Below, piece by piece: positions 27,301 to 34,176 of a stretch of 51,263 bases of DNA (the stretch's first letter is position 1; each line of letters begins with the position of its first letter). Position numbers and translations under genes: made by a program. Source of the DNA: Verrucomicrobia bacterium UBA1629 (GTDB lineage: Bacteria > Verrucomicrobiota > Kiritimatiellia > RFP12 > UBA1067). Under the pieces are notes generated by a model. The model saw only the letters and a list, made by a program, of their open reading frames with translations, made no database searches and was not told where the DNA came from. The stretch spans positions 1 to 51,263 of the forward strand of contig DCMF01000105.1 in assembly GCA_002321305.1 (NCBI GenBank), given 5' to 3'.

Positions 27301-27555
27301 CTTGAACAGGGTATTGACGACCATGTAGTCGTCGTAATTCGAGAAATTGCGATTTTCGCAAAGTTCAAAGACATCGTCCGTATCAAAGCACTCCTGAAGG
27401 CTATCCTCTTCAAAGCTTGTTCGGGTTCCATTTGAAAGGACAACCTCATACAGGAACCCCATCCATTCGTAAACAGGCGCTTCAACCTTTACGACCGTGC
27501 CTTTCAATCCCGAAGACGGGTCAACAACCTGATCGCCGATCTTAAACCTCGCCAT
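24355..27555 (-). CDS. SNF2-family helicase/translocase A (RapA/HepA-like)
   Basis: 1066 residues. An N-terminal beta-rich region (about 1-60, FKIGDQVVDPSSGLKGTVVKVE) resembles the tudor-like domains of RapA. ATPase motifs: Walker A ADEVGLGKT (126-134), DESH (251-254) in place of DEAH, LTATP (280-284), and motif VI EQRIGRIDRIGQ (about 603-614). The C-terminal 350 residues are helical with a predicted coiled coil (VNVERARWRKSLDEHYKDRIAYYKK and around). SNF2 proteins translocate on duplex DNA and displace proteins. Its ribosome binding site TAGGAGA includes the stop codon of helicase B. Base composition is lower in GC than the flanking operon genes (27/60 at 26641-26700), indicating separate origin. 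Confidence 0.88.
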   Translation of the reverse strand: MARFKIGDQVVDPSSGLKGTVVKVEAPVYEWMGFLYEVVLSNGTRTSFEEDSLQECFDTDDVFELCENRNFSNYDDYMVVNTLFKIDNVNNNTISTLRASRTQFKAYQFKPLLKFFASPEKRILIADEVGLGKTIEAGHILLELRARKELRHSLIVCPKSLREKWRTEMSSRFGIDFTIYGGEDNDGNMYPSMADLFHSYKSGNDVHAIVNYERIRHKDAKSHGDGGNEGRKGLVDFLIANKIQQSVVICDESHRLRNEDTLSYRGAEMLLEKSDAVIFLTATPVMIKEDNLYNQMHLLCPEKYSNAQVFSNRMSQGRPFVLALSELCAGRDLPGIWQRLHGQEIVRLTQIETQFGPIGQRVLMTVDDSFADDPIYARIKALFQGEDSAKTRAALQLNLVKMSAIQNEFTRTTRRQIRNELSKVNTRYPCKVTVVLTPEEQIEFDRVINEYNEQRNASVESGLGLVQIKRMVSSSVYGYCTSHDKLQQGIDDYEEKADAKVEALVNEVLRSSQSNHMRDVKKVIVFAVFVDTIKYLGIRLSKLGIPCLTIDGSVSDRQAVIDRFRDDDNIRVLLSSEVGSEGLDMQFCDTVVNYDLPWNPMVVEQRIGRIDRIGQLSANIYIYNFVVKGSITEDIYDRLENRIGIFKGTIGDLEPILSAPYRDGQSILEAHNNIETRFYKGEITKEQALQEEELISQAIETQRMTLEQLSGEMSRNTISMDSYYNEQIDRIEKRKAYVTETELRNFLMRVLNAEETGCSQCVLEQSGEDARLWLLKIPQNLDDRDCLINFLRRNRPQVSDSLKSYDEFVNQLHGKTELLMTFDQGMANGTHRLIFVNNYSPLIQACNVYRARSGIEVRKAFKLELRHDEADSGLLKAGDRFFLLNYQLSISGASNGGNAGTLKELRPVLYDIGREEIVANEDVVSAVCSLAQDSGHETRNPSAETCSRAVMRKFKALATAAITEIVDEKKRDIDEQVNVERARWRKSLDEHYKDRIAYYKKMVAEREGLLPLAADGGKKIKSEIAGYNGTITRLNRERDMKLAEMSGESDVSISREVVSVCYVVIG

Positions 27556-27565
27556 AGTCTGTCTC

Positions 27566-30472
27566 CTAAATCACCTTCCACCGGATCGTGAAGAGCGTTT
27601 CGCGCGTGACCTTCTGCACCATCTTCGCCTTGAGCGCCACGATGATCTTCCGGCGGTCGGCGTCGGCCTTTTCCTCGGCCTCGTCGATCTGCCGCCGGGC
27701 CCGGCGTTTCTTGCGCTCAAGCGCCTCGACCCATGCCGCCGCCGCGGCAAGTTCCTCCTGGTTCGCGGCGACGTCCTGTCCATGCCGCGCCGCGCGCAAT
27801 TCGGCCTTCACCGCCGCGAGCGCATGTTCCGCGACGGAAACCTGGTCCTCCACCCAGCGGTCGAGCTGTCCGAGGCGTTCCTTGAAGAGCGCATTGTTCG
27901 CCTCCAGGCTCTTCCGCAGCGTCGCGTCGGCGAGAAGCCGGGCGTTCACCGCCAGCTTCTCCGTGACGGCGGGCGGCAGCGCGACCGCCGCGCCCACGGC
28001 CTGTGGAAGCCTGAAGAGCTTTTCGAGATCTTCCGGCGGCACCATCGCGCCCGCGTCCGTGAAGCCCGTCAGGAGCAGGAAGCCGTCCGCCTCAAAGGCG
28101 TTGACCGTCATCTTGTCGAGCAGCAGGCAGCCGCCCGTCCCCTTGAGCGCGGCCAGCGTCGAGATCTTCCCGGGGTAGGACGAGAGGTCGAAGACGACCT
28201 CCGCCGGCGGCGTCGCGGCGGCCTTGGCGGAAGCAAGCGCCCACTCGCCGAGCGGACAGCTCGGACGGTAGGCGAGGCAGCCCGCCGGCAGGTTCGCCCG
28301 GTTGAGCGAATAGCGGCCTGTCGCGATCCCGTCCGCCGGTGCGTCCAGCAGCGTGAAGGTGCGCGGATCGTCCGCCTCGAAGCGCGCCCGCAAGCCGAGC
28401 GTCTGGCGCGTGACGGAGAGGAAGCGCGCTTCGCCTTCCGACAGGAACTCCTTCGCCGCGCCATAGTCGACCTTCAGCACCTTGCGCACGTCCTCGTCGA
28501 GGTTTTCGAGGATGTCCCGCTGCGTCTTTTCCAAACGCGCGTCGATCTCCTTCTGGAGCGAGGCCTGCAGGTCGTCGAACGCCCGTTCGATCTCCGCCGC
28601 CGTCCGGCAGCGTTGGAGGATGTCGCTGATCTGCCGCTCGAACGACTTCCCGTCCTTGTCGAGGACGCCGAGGATGCCGTTCGAGGCGCCGAACAGCCCC
28701 TCGAACAGGTGAAGCTTCCGCTCCAGAATCTCGTGGACGCGCACATCCGCCGCGTTGCGCGTGTTGAGGAAGTTCACGACCACGACGTCGTGCTTCTGCC
28801 CGTAGCGGTGGCAGCGCCCGATGCGCTGCTCGACGCGCTGGGGATTCCACGGAAGGTCGTAGTTGACGACCATTGAGCAGAACTGGAGGTTGATGCCCTC
28901 CGCGCCCGCCTCGGTGGCGATGAGGATCTTCGCCTCGCGGCGGAAGGCATCGATGAGCGCGTGCCGCATCATCACGGGACGCGAGGACGCATCCTCCGGA
29001 TGCGCCGCCCGGTAGGCCGCGTAGATCCGCTCCGCCGTCTCGTCCTTCCGGCCGCCGCCCGAAAAGCAGACGACCTGCCCCGCGTAGCCATGCGCCTCCA
29101 GATAGTCCTTCAGGAACGACATCGTGCGGCGCGATTCCGTGAAGACGACGGCCTTCTCCGCCGCGCCCAGTTCGCGGAGACGCGCCCATCCCTTCTCCAG
29201 CGCCGTGAGCAGACGCTGCGTCTTCCTGTCCGCGCCGATCGCGCGCGCCCGCGCGGCAAAGTCCGCCACGCGCGCGATTTCGGACTCCAGCCGTCGCGGA
29301 TCGATCGCGTCCGGCTCCGCCGCGCCATCTCCCGCCGCGCGCGGATCATGCGGCGCCGCTTCCTCGTCAGCCGCCTCCTCGCGGTCTTCGGACAGCTCCT
29401 CCACGAGATCGGGATCATCGCCCAGCAGGTCGTCCAGCCACGACGCGACCGGCGCCCGCTTCTCGGCGCGCATCCGCCTGAGCCGCGCGAGGATCATTTC
29501 CAGCGTGCCGGCCAGGGCGACGGACGACGAGGCCAGGACCTTGCGGACGAGCAACGTGAGCATCGCGCGCTGGGACGGCGGAAAGGCGTAGGTCGTCTCG
29601 TCCTGGAGATAGGCGGACACATCCTCGTAAAGTGCCTGCTCCCGATCCGTGCAGGCAAAGGATTCCGTCAGAGGGAAACGCTTCGTGTACCGGACGAACG
29701 CCACGACGTCCTTGCGCAGGGTTCGCCAGGTGAATTCCTTCAGGCGCTCCCGAAGCTCATCCAGGTCTCCGCCCGTGTTCACGTAGCGCGAACGGAAACT
29801 CGGCAGGTCGCCGAACGCGGTCTTGTCCAGCAGCGTGGCGATGCCGTACAACTCCGTCAGCGAATTCTGGAGGGGCGTGGCCGTGAGGAGGATTTTCCGG
29901 CAGTCCTCCAGCGCCCAGCGGAGCGCCTGCCCGACGCGGTTCGACTCGCGATAGGAGTTGCGCAGCTTGTGCGCCTCGTCAAGGACGACGAGATCCCACG
30001 CGACCGCGCGGAGGTTGTCGGCGCTCTTCGCGGCAAAGGGATAGGACGAGATCAGGACGGCGGGTTTCTCGTAGGGGTTCGCGAACCCCTCCTTTTCGAG
30101 CTGACGCGCCGCCCTGGCGTCAACCACCAGGGACGGCAGGCTGAACTTGTCCTCCAGTTCGCACTGCCACTGCTTGCGGAGCGATGCGGGGCAGACGACG
30201 AGGATCCGGCGCTTGCGTTCGGCCCAGAACTGGCACATCACAAGGCCCGCCTCGATCGTCTTGCCGAGGCCCACCTCGTCCGCCAGGAGAACGCCCTTCG
30301 AGAGCGGCGAGCGCAAGGCAAAGAGCGCCGCCTCGACCTGATGCGGATTCAGGTCGACCGCCGCGTTCAAAAGCGACTGCCGAAGACGGTCGAGATTCTC
30401 GCCGCCTTCCCGCGTCAGGGCATACGCGAAGAACTTTGCCTGATAGGCACTTGTGCCGTCTCCAGTTGCCAA
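27566..30472 (-). CDS. SNF2-family helicase/translocase B (RapA/DrmD-like)
   Basis: 968 residues. Walker A ADEVGLGKT (64-72), DEAH (165-168), LLTATP (195-200), SNF2 motif VI EQRIGRCHRYGQ (about 545-556). A charged acidic insert (about 345-395, EELSEDREEAADEEAAPHDP) and a C-terminal coiled coil (about 880-950) are visible. GC matches the host (38/60 at 28621-28680), unlike helicase A. The start is TTG at 30472: an in-frame TGA lies 9 nt upstream, and AAGGA is spaced 10 nt from the TTG. First gene of the operon, preceded by a leader of about 390 nt. DISARM class 1 also has an SNF2 protein (DrmD), but DrmA, DrmB and DrmC are absent here. Confidence 0.88.
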   Translation of the reverse strand: MATGDGTSAYQAKFFAYALTREGGENLDRLRQSLLNAAVDLNPHQVEAALFALRSPLSKGVLLADEVGLGKTIEAGLVMCQFWAERKRRILVVCPASLRKQWQCELEDKFSLPSLVVDARAARQLEKEGFANPYEKPAVLISSYPFAAKSADNLRAVAWDLVVLDEAHKLRNSYRESNRVGQALRWALEDCRKILLTATPLQNSLTELYGIATLLDKTAFGDLPSFRSRYVNTGGDLDELRERLKEFTWRTLRKDVVAFVRYTKRFPLTESFACTDREQALYEDVSAYLQDETTYAFPPSQRAMLTLLVRKVLASSSVALAGTLEMILARLRRMRAEKRAPVASWLDDLLGDDPDLVEELSEDREEAADEEAAPHDPRAAGDGAAEPDAIDPRRLESEIARVADFAARARAIGADRKTQRLLTALEKGWARLRELGAAEKAVVFTESRRTMSFLKDYLEAHGYAGQVVCFSGGGRKDETAERIYAAYRAAHPEDASSRPVMMRHALIDAFRREAKILIATEAGAEGINLQFCSMVVNYDLPWNPQRVEQRIGRCHRYGQKHDVVVVNFLNTRNAADVRVHEILERKLHLFEGLFGASNGILGVLDKDGKSFERQISDILQRCRTAAEIERAFDDLQASLQKEIDARLEKTQRDILENLDEDVRKVLKVDYGAAKEFLSEGEARFLSVTRQTLGLRARFEADDPRTFTLLDAPADGIATGRYSLNRANLPAGCLAYRPSCPLGEWALASAKAAATPPAEVVFDLSSYPGKISTLAALKGTGGCLLLDKMTVNAFEADGFLLLTGFTDAGAMVPPEDLEKLFRLPQAVGAAVALPPAVTEKLAVNARLLADATLRKSLEANNALFKERLGQLDRWVEDQVSVAEHALAAVKAELRAARHGQDVAANQEELAAAAAWVEALERKKRRARRQIDEAEEKADADRRKIIVALKAKMVQKVTRETLFTIRWKVI

Positions 30473-30530
30473 CCTACGTCATTCCTTCTTGCCGCGCTTC
30501 CGATACGCACCCCTTGCGGCAAAAAGAAGA

Positions 30531-30681
30531 GTGGCGTGTTCCTGATCATCACGTCTTGACCAGGGCATCGCCAAACGCCCAACACTAAAACATGAATGAT
30601 GAAACACGCCACGTGGATTACTCCACGTAGCGCGATCACCGTATTCCGCTTTAGTGTTTGAAATTTGGCGATTTCGGTCAA
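30531..30681 (-). promoter_or_regulatory. Nested inverted repeats in the leader of the defence operon
   Basis: Plus-strand arms TTGACC (30556-30561), ATCGCCAAA (30567-30575) and AACACTAAA (30581-30589) are mirrored by TTTAGTGTT (30650-30658), TTTGGCGAT (30664-30672) and GGTCAA (30676-30681). Inside lies a tight hairpin ACGTGGA-TTAC-TCCACGT (30611-30628). A competing 10-bp pairing joins GTGGCGTGTT (30531-30540) with AACACGCCAC (30603-30612), so two alternative folds exist. It ends about 60 nt before the helicase B start. A regulatory RNA leader or a recombination/attachment site are both possible. Confidence 0.55.
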
Positions 30682-30741
30682 AGCGTCATACGCTGATTCG
30701 CGTACGCTGCACGGGTTAGCTTGCGCACCCCGATGCACCCC

Positions 30742-30776
30742 CCGCTCCTCGTGAGCGGACGCGACAGTGCGCGTCC
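30742..30776. promoter_or_regulatory. Two adjacent hairpins in the distal leader
   Basis: CCGCTC (30742-30747) pairs with GAGCGG (30753-30758), and GGACGCG (30757-30763) pairs with CGCGTCC (30770-30776); the stems share two bases and are therefore mutually exclusive. They lie about 90-120 nt after the predicted transcription start of the defence operon. No U-tract follows, so simple termination is not supported. The rest of 30682-30870 shows no gene. Confidence 0.4.
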
Positions 30777-30871
30777 CTTCCGAGTGGGAAGCCGGCCGTT
30801 TCCGATGCTGCGACCGGTCTATTCCGTCAGTCTACTTGCTGTCTTGTCCCTTTCTTTGCCTATTACGTGGC

Positions 30872-30880
30872 ATTATACCA
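30872..30880 (-). promoter_or_regulatory. Extended -10 promoter of the defence operon
   Basis: On the minus strand TGGTATAAT, preceded by CCTTGTTT, lies between tetR (ends 30953) and helicase B (starts 30472). It would give a leader near 390 nt. Here the conserved box is far from any start codon, unlike the leaderless cases. Confidence 0.6.
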
Positions 30881-30952
30881 AAACAAGGGCGCGGCAACAA
30901 GTGCCGCTGAAATCACCGAATCCAGATCAAGCGCCTGTGCGGAAACCGGCAA

Positions 30953-31573
30953 TCAGGCTTCCGCCTTGTAGTCGAGGCTAGAGAAGACGATTGCGCAGAC
31001 GTGATCGACGAGCGCATGCCGCCAGTCGTCTTCCGAGACGCCTGGCGGCCGGTGACGCTGACGCCAGATGGGGTGATAGAGCGCCTCCGCGCCGACCTGC
31101 GTCCAGACGGATGCCGCCCACAGGTACGCCTCGCGTTCCGTCGGCGTCGCCATGCGCATGAGGCGGAAGAGCCGTTCACGCGCCGGACGCGCGAAATGCT
31201 CCTCCAAGTAGGCCTGCATCTTCGAGGGCCGCATGGCCTCCTGCCGGAAGATGCCCGCCGCGAAGGCCCCCGCGCCCGTCTTCGCGTGAAAGGCCTCCAC
31301 GAACGTCTCGACCCACGTGCGGACGGCCGTCTTCCAGGTGCGCGCGTCGCGGACCTCCTCGACGACCGCCGCCATCTCCGCACCGTGCGTCTCCGCATAG
31401 ACGCGCTCGACGCAGGCGCGGTACAGCCCCTCCTTGCTGTGGAAATGGTAGTTCACGAGCGCACCGTTGACCCGTGCCGCGCGGCAGATTTCCCGCACGG
31501 TCACGCCCTCCAGGCCCTTTTCGGCGAAAAGCCGCGTCGCGGCCTCGAAGATCTTCTCCTTCGTCTTGTCCAC
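30953..31573 (-). CDS. TetR/AcrR-family transcriptional repressor
   Basis: 206 residues with GTG start at 31573, chosen because the upstream 74 bp are a copy of the efflux promoter that ends at a GTG there too; a TTG three codons upstream is the alternative. The N-terminal TetR helix-turn-helix is clear (IFEAATRLFAEKGLEGVTVREICRAARVNGALVNYHFHSKEGLY). The C-terminal ligand domain resembles the CecR/YbiH group (DUF1956-like). Its promoter carries the palindrome TAAACACGTGTTTA, implying autorepression; the same operator controls the efflux operon at 10719-16585. The ligand is probably a substrate of the pump. It is cut off from the efflux operon by the defence genes. Confidence 0.88.
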   Translation of the reverse strand: MDKTKEKIFEAATRLFAEKGLEGVTVREICRAARVNGALVNYHFHSKEGLYRACVERVYAETHGAEMAAVVEEVRDARTWKTAVRTWVETFVEAFHAKTGAGAFAAGIFRQEAMRPSKMQAYLEEHFARPARERLFRLMRMATPTEREAYLWAASVWTQVGAEALYHPIWRQRHRPPGVSEDDWRHALVDHVCAIVFSSLDYKAEA

Positions 31574-31644
31574 GTGTCTCAATTTTGCTCTTCTGTTTTA
31601 AACACGTGTTTAGTTTATCATTTTTGGCCTCGCCCTGTCAACGG
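31571..31644 (-). promoter_or_regulatory. tetR promoter with autoregulatory operator
   Basis: On the minus strand: -35 TTGACA (31636-31641, overlapping the stop codon of the metallophosphoesterase gene), 18-nt spacer, -10 TAAACT (31612-31617), and palindrome TAAACACGTGTTTA (31599-31612) over +1. 63 of 74 positions match 16583-16656. Both copies end with the GTG start of the gene they control. Confidence 0.85.
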
Positions 31645-32729
31645 CGGAGCGTGAAGACCGTAATCTCGGCGGGATCGAAGAAGCGGAGCGGGAAGCCCGC
31701 CCACAGGCCGACGCCGGGGTTCACGTAGAGAGCCGAATCCCCTTCGCGGTAGAGGCCGCGCACGAAGCCCTTGTTCAGGCGCGCGACGACGCGATCGATG
31801 AGCGGCGCGATGCCGCCGTGCGTGTGCCCCGACAGCTGAAGGTCGACGCCGTGCCGCACGGCGTTTGCCCGGAAGTTCTCCGGTCGGTGCTCCAGCAAGA
31901 TGCGGAAGTCGCCCGGACGGCTGCTGCGGAAAGCCGTCTCCACGTTCGGCCGGGCGTTGCCGTAGCCGCCGTACTGCTGGACGACCGGGTCGTTCACGCC
32001 CGCCAGCGCGAGTCCGGGACGTGGCCGCACGCAGCCGTTCACGAGAAAGCGGAAGCCGTTTTCGCGATACCACTTCTCCCAGCGGAAGCCGTCCAGGTAG
32101 AACTCGTGGTTGCCCGTCACCCACCACACGCCGTCGCGCGCCCGGAGATCCTTCAGCGGCGCCATGTCGTCCCGCAGGTAGGCGACCTTGCCGTCCACGT
32201 AGTCGCCCGTGAGGCAGATGAGGTCGGCCTTCGCCGCGTTCGCGGCCTCGACGACCGCGCGTGTCCGCCAGCCGCGCGCCGCGCTGGAGCAGTGCAGGTC
32301 GGAGATCTGGAGAATGCGGTAGCCGTCCAGCCCGGCGGGCAGGTTCGGGAACGCAAGCTCGACCTCCTTCACGTCCGGCACCTTCGTGCCCTCGTACTGT
32401 CCCCACGCCGCGAGGAGGACGGCCAGCGCCGGCAGAAGAAGGCGGCGTCCGCGCCGCGTCCACCAGACGAGGCTCAGCGCGACCAGCACATACAGCACGG
32501 AGTTGACGAAGTTCAGGCCCCAGACGACCGCCTCCGGCAGCTCCGGCGCGAAGAGGTGACCGCCCAGCGTCTTGAAGATCACGAACTTCGAGGCCCCCAG
32601 CAGGAGGAACATCGTCCAGAGCGCCTTGCCGCGCACGCCGAGGCGCGAGGGCCAGACGAACGCCAGAATCCCGATGGCGAAGAAGATCATCGGGAAGTAG
32701 GTGATGACAATTGTCGTCGAGAGTTTCAT
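31638..32729 (-). CDS. Membrane-anchored metallophosphoesterase (YkuE-like)
   Basis: 363 residues. Three to four N-terminal transmembrane helices (residues about 5-135) precede a calcineurin-like phosphoesterase domain with all metal motifs: DLHC, GDYVDG, GNHEFY and SGHTHGG. This arrangement matches YkuE/YaeI-type enzymes, some of which hydrolyse UDP-diacylglucosamine-like or other phosphate esters at the membrane; the substrate here is unknown. The start at 32729 overlaps the rsgA stop by 4 bp (ATGA), indicating coupling; upstream in-frame sequence is rsgA DNA in another frame. Confidence 0.85.
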   Translation of the reverse strand: MKLSTTIVITYFPMIFFAIGILAFVWPSRLGVRGKALWTMFLLLGASKFVIFKTLGGHLFAPELPEAVVWGLNFVNSVLYVLVALSLVWWTRRGRRLLLPALAVLLAAWGQYEGTKVPDVKEVELAFPNLPAGLDGYRILQISDLHCSSAARGWRTRAVVEAANAAKADLICLTGDYVDGKVAYLRDDMAPLKDLRARDGVWWVTGNHEFYLDGFRWEKWYRENGFRFLVNGCVRPRPGLALAGVNDPVVQQYGGYGNARPNVETAFRSSRPGDFRILLEHRPENFRANAVRHGVDLQLSGHTHGGIAPLIDRVVARLNKGFVRGLYREGDSALYVNPGVGLWAGFPLRFFDPAEITVFTLRR

Positions 32730-33607
32730 TTCCGGTACCGATGCGTCGATTCGCCGCGCAGGAGCCGCGCTTCCTCCTCGTCCACGCGGCCGATCTCGCG
32801 GATGCCGGGCGTGTCGATGACCATCGCGCCGGTCGGCAGCATCACGAGTTCGCGCGACGTGGTCGTGTGCCGTCCCTTCCCCGACCATTCCTGGATCTCC
32901 TGCGTCGCCGCCCATTCCTCGCCCGCGAGCGTGTTGAGGAGCGTCGACTTGCCGACGCCGGAGGAGCCGATGAACGCGACCGCCCGCCCCGGCCGCACGT
33001 AGGCGTTCACCGCGTCCATCCCCTCGCCCGTCACGGACGAGAGGCGGAGAATCGGCGCGCGTCCCGCGACCGTCTCCTCGAGTTCCGCGAGAAACGTCTC
33101 GTCGCCGTCCTGCCAGAGATCCGTCTTCGTCAGCACGACGACGACTTCGGCCTCGCCCCTGTCCGCCGCGAGGTCGAGATAGCGCGCGATGCGGCTGGTC
33201 GAGAAGTTCTCGTTGAGGCTCATCATGACGAAGAGCGTGTCGAAGTTGACGGCGAGCGTCTGCGACGTGCGGCGCGCGGTCGGGTCGCGGCGCTCGAAGC
33301 GCGAGAAGCGCGGCAGCACCTCGGTGATCAGCGAGTCGCCCCGGTCGTTGTAGCGGAAGCGCACGAAGTCGCCGGTCATCGGCTTCGGCGGCTCGGCGAG
33401 CCGGACTTCCGAGACCTTCAGCCCCTTCATGTTCACGGGCGCGGCCGTCTTCATGCGCGTGAACGCGCTCTTCTTCTTGCGCGCGAGAATTTCGCCCGTC
33501 GGCTGCTCGTTGCAGACGAGATGGTAGTAGTCGCCGTGGGCGGAGACGATGCGGCCGAGGCCCGGCTCGACCGGACCCCGCCAGCCGAACTGCTCGATGC
33601 GCGTCAT
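32726..33607 (-). CDS. rsgA: Ribosome small-subunit-dependent GTPase A, lacking the zinc domain
   Basis: 293 residues. N-terminal OB-fold, then a circularly permuted GTPase with G4 TKTD (160-163), G1 GSSGVGKST (214-222) and G3 DTPG (265-268). RsgA acts late in 30S maturation. Normally a zinc-binding domain (C...C.H....C) of about 60 residues follows G3; here the protein stops about 25 residues after DTPG with no such cysteines, ending ESTHRYRK. The next gene starts inside the stop codon (ATGA), so the short form looks established rather than a recent frameshift. ATGA overlap also with the upstream gene. Confidence 0.85.
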   Translation of the reverse strand: MTRIEQFGWRGPVEPGLGRIVSAHGDYYHLVCNEQPTGEILARKKKSAFTRMKTAAPVNMKGLKVSEVRLAEPPKPMTGDFVRFRYNDRGDSLITEVLPRFSRFERRDPTARRTSQTLAVNFDTLFVMMSLNENFSTSRIARYLDLAADRGEAEVVVVLTKTDLWQDGDETFLAELEETVAGRAPILRLSSVTGEGMDAVNAYVRPGRAVAFIGSSGVGKSTLLNTLAGEEWAATQEIQEWSGKGRHTTTSRELVMLPTGAMVIDTPGIREIGRVDEEEARLLRGESTHRYRK

Positions 33608-34173
33608 GTCGCGGGACTCTCGCTTTCGGCCGTCGTTTCCGCGCCGGCGACTTCGCCCAGGGTCTTCGTTCCCGAGAGGAGCGCGACGACCTGCTGCTGG
33701 ACTTCCGCCAGGTTCTCCAGCCGGAGGCGCGGATCGAGGATGACGAACGTGTCGCCCTGCTTGCGGTCCTCGTAGACGCGGCGGATCTCGCGGATCGCCC
33801 CGTCGCCCACCTCCTTCGCGTCGCGCTCGACGAGGATCTTCGCGCGCTCCAGCATGACCGCCAGGACGTAGACGACGTTCTTCATCGCCGGGTCGTCCAG
33901 CGTGACGAGCTGGCGCAGGAGCTCGCCCGCGTCCTCCTTCTTCAGCGGCTCCTTCTTCTCCTCCCGGACGGGCGCGAAGTACACGCTGTCCCACAGCGAG
34001 AACGGCTCCCAGTCGCGCGTCTGCGCCTTCCAGCATTCGGGATGGCAGTCGTAGCGCTCGTAGCCGTTCGGCACTTCGCGCAGGGCGGAGATGACGAGGG
34101 CCTTGTCAACGAGCGGCTTCTGGCAGATCGTGCAGACGTGTCCGCGCGTGCGGATGTTCCATTCCTGTGACAT
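33604..34173 (-). CDS. Hypothetical zinc-ribbon protein
   Basis: 189 residues, function not recognised. The N-terminus has paired metal-ligand candidates CTICQKPL (Cys14, Cys17) and CHPECW (Cys43, His44, Cys47). The rest is charged and helical, with a central acidic/basic stretch (EEKKEPLKKEDAGELL) and no membrane segment. It sits between DUF2062 and rsgA, overlapping rsgA by 4 bp. That placement hints at an RNA or ribosome link, but this is weak inference. Confidence 0.7.
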   Translation of the reverse strand: MSQEWNIRTRGHVCTICQKPLVDKALVISALREVPNGYERYDCHPECWKAQTRDWEPFSLWDSVYFAPVREEKKEPLKKEDAGELLRQLVTLDDPAMKNVVYVLAVMLERAKILVERDAKEVGDGAIREIRRVYEDRKQGDTFVILDPRLRLENLAEVQQQVVALLSGTKTLGEVAGAETTAESESPAT

Positions 34174-34176
34174 CTT

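Noticed and set aside
16672..30472. Classification as DISARM or BREX
   Set aside because: An SNF2 helicase and methylase are shared with DISARM, but DrmA, DrmB and DrmC are missing; BREX markers PglZ and BrxL are missing.
30531..30681. Integron attC-like site
   Set aside because: No integrase and no gene cassette structure; the arms do not show the attC core-site pattern.
30415..30738. A 107-codon minus-strand open frame in the defence-operon leader
   Set aside because: It spans the inverted repeats, overlaps helicase B out of frame and matches no known family; treated as leader sequence.
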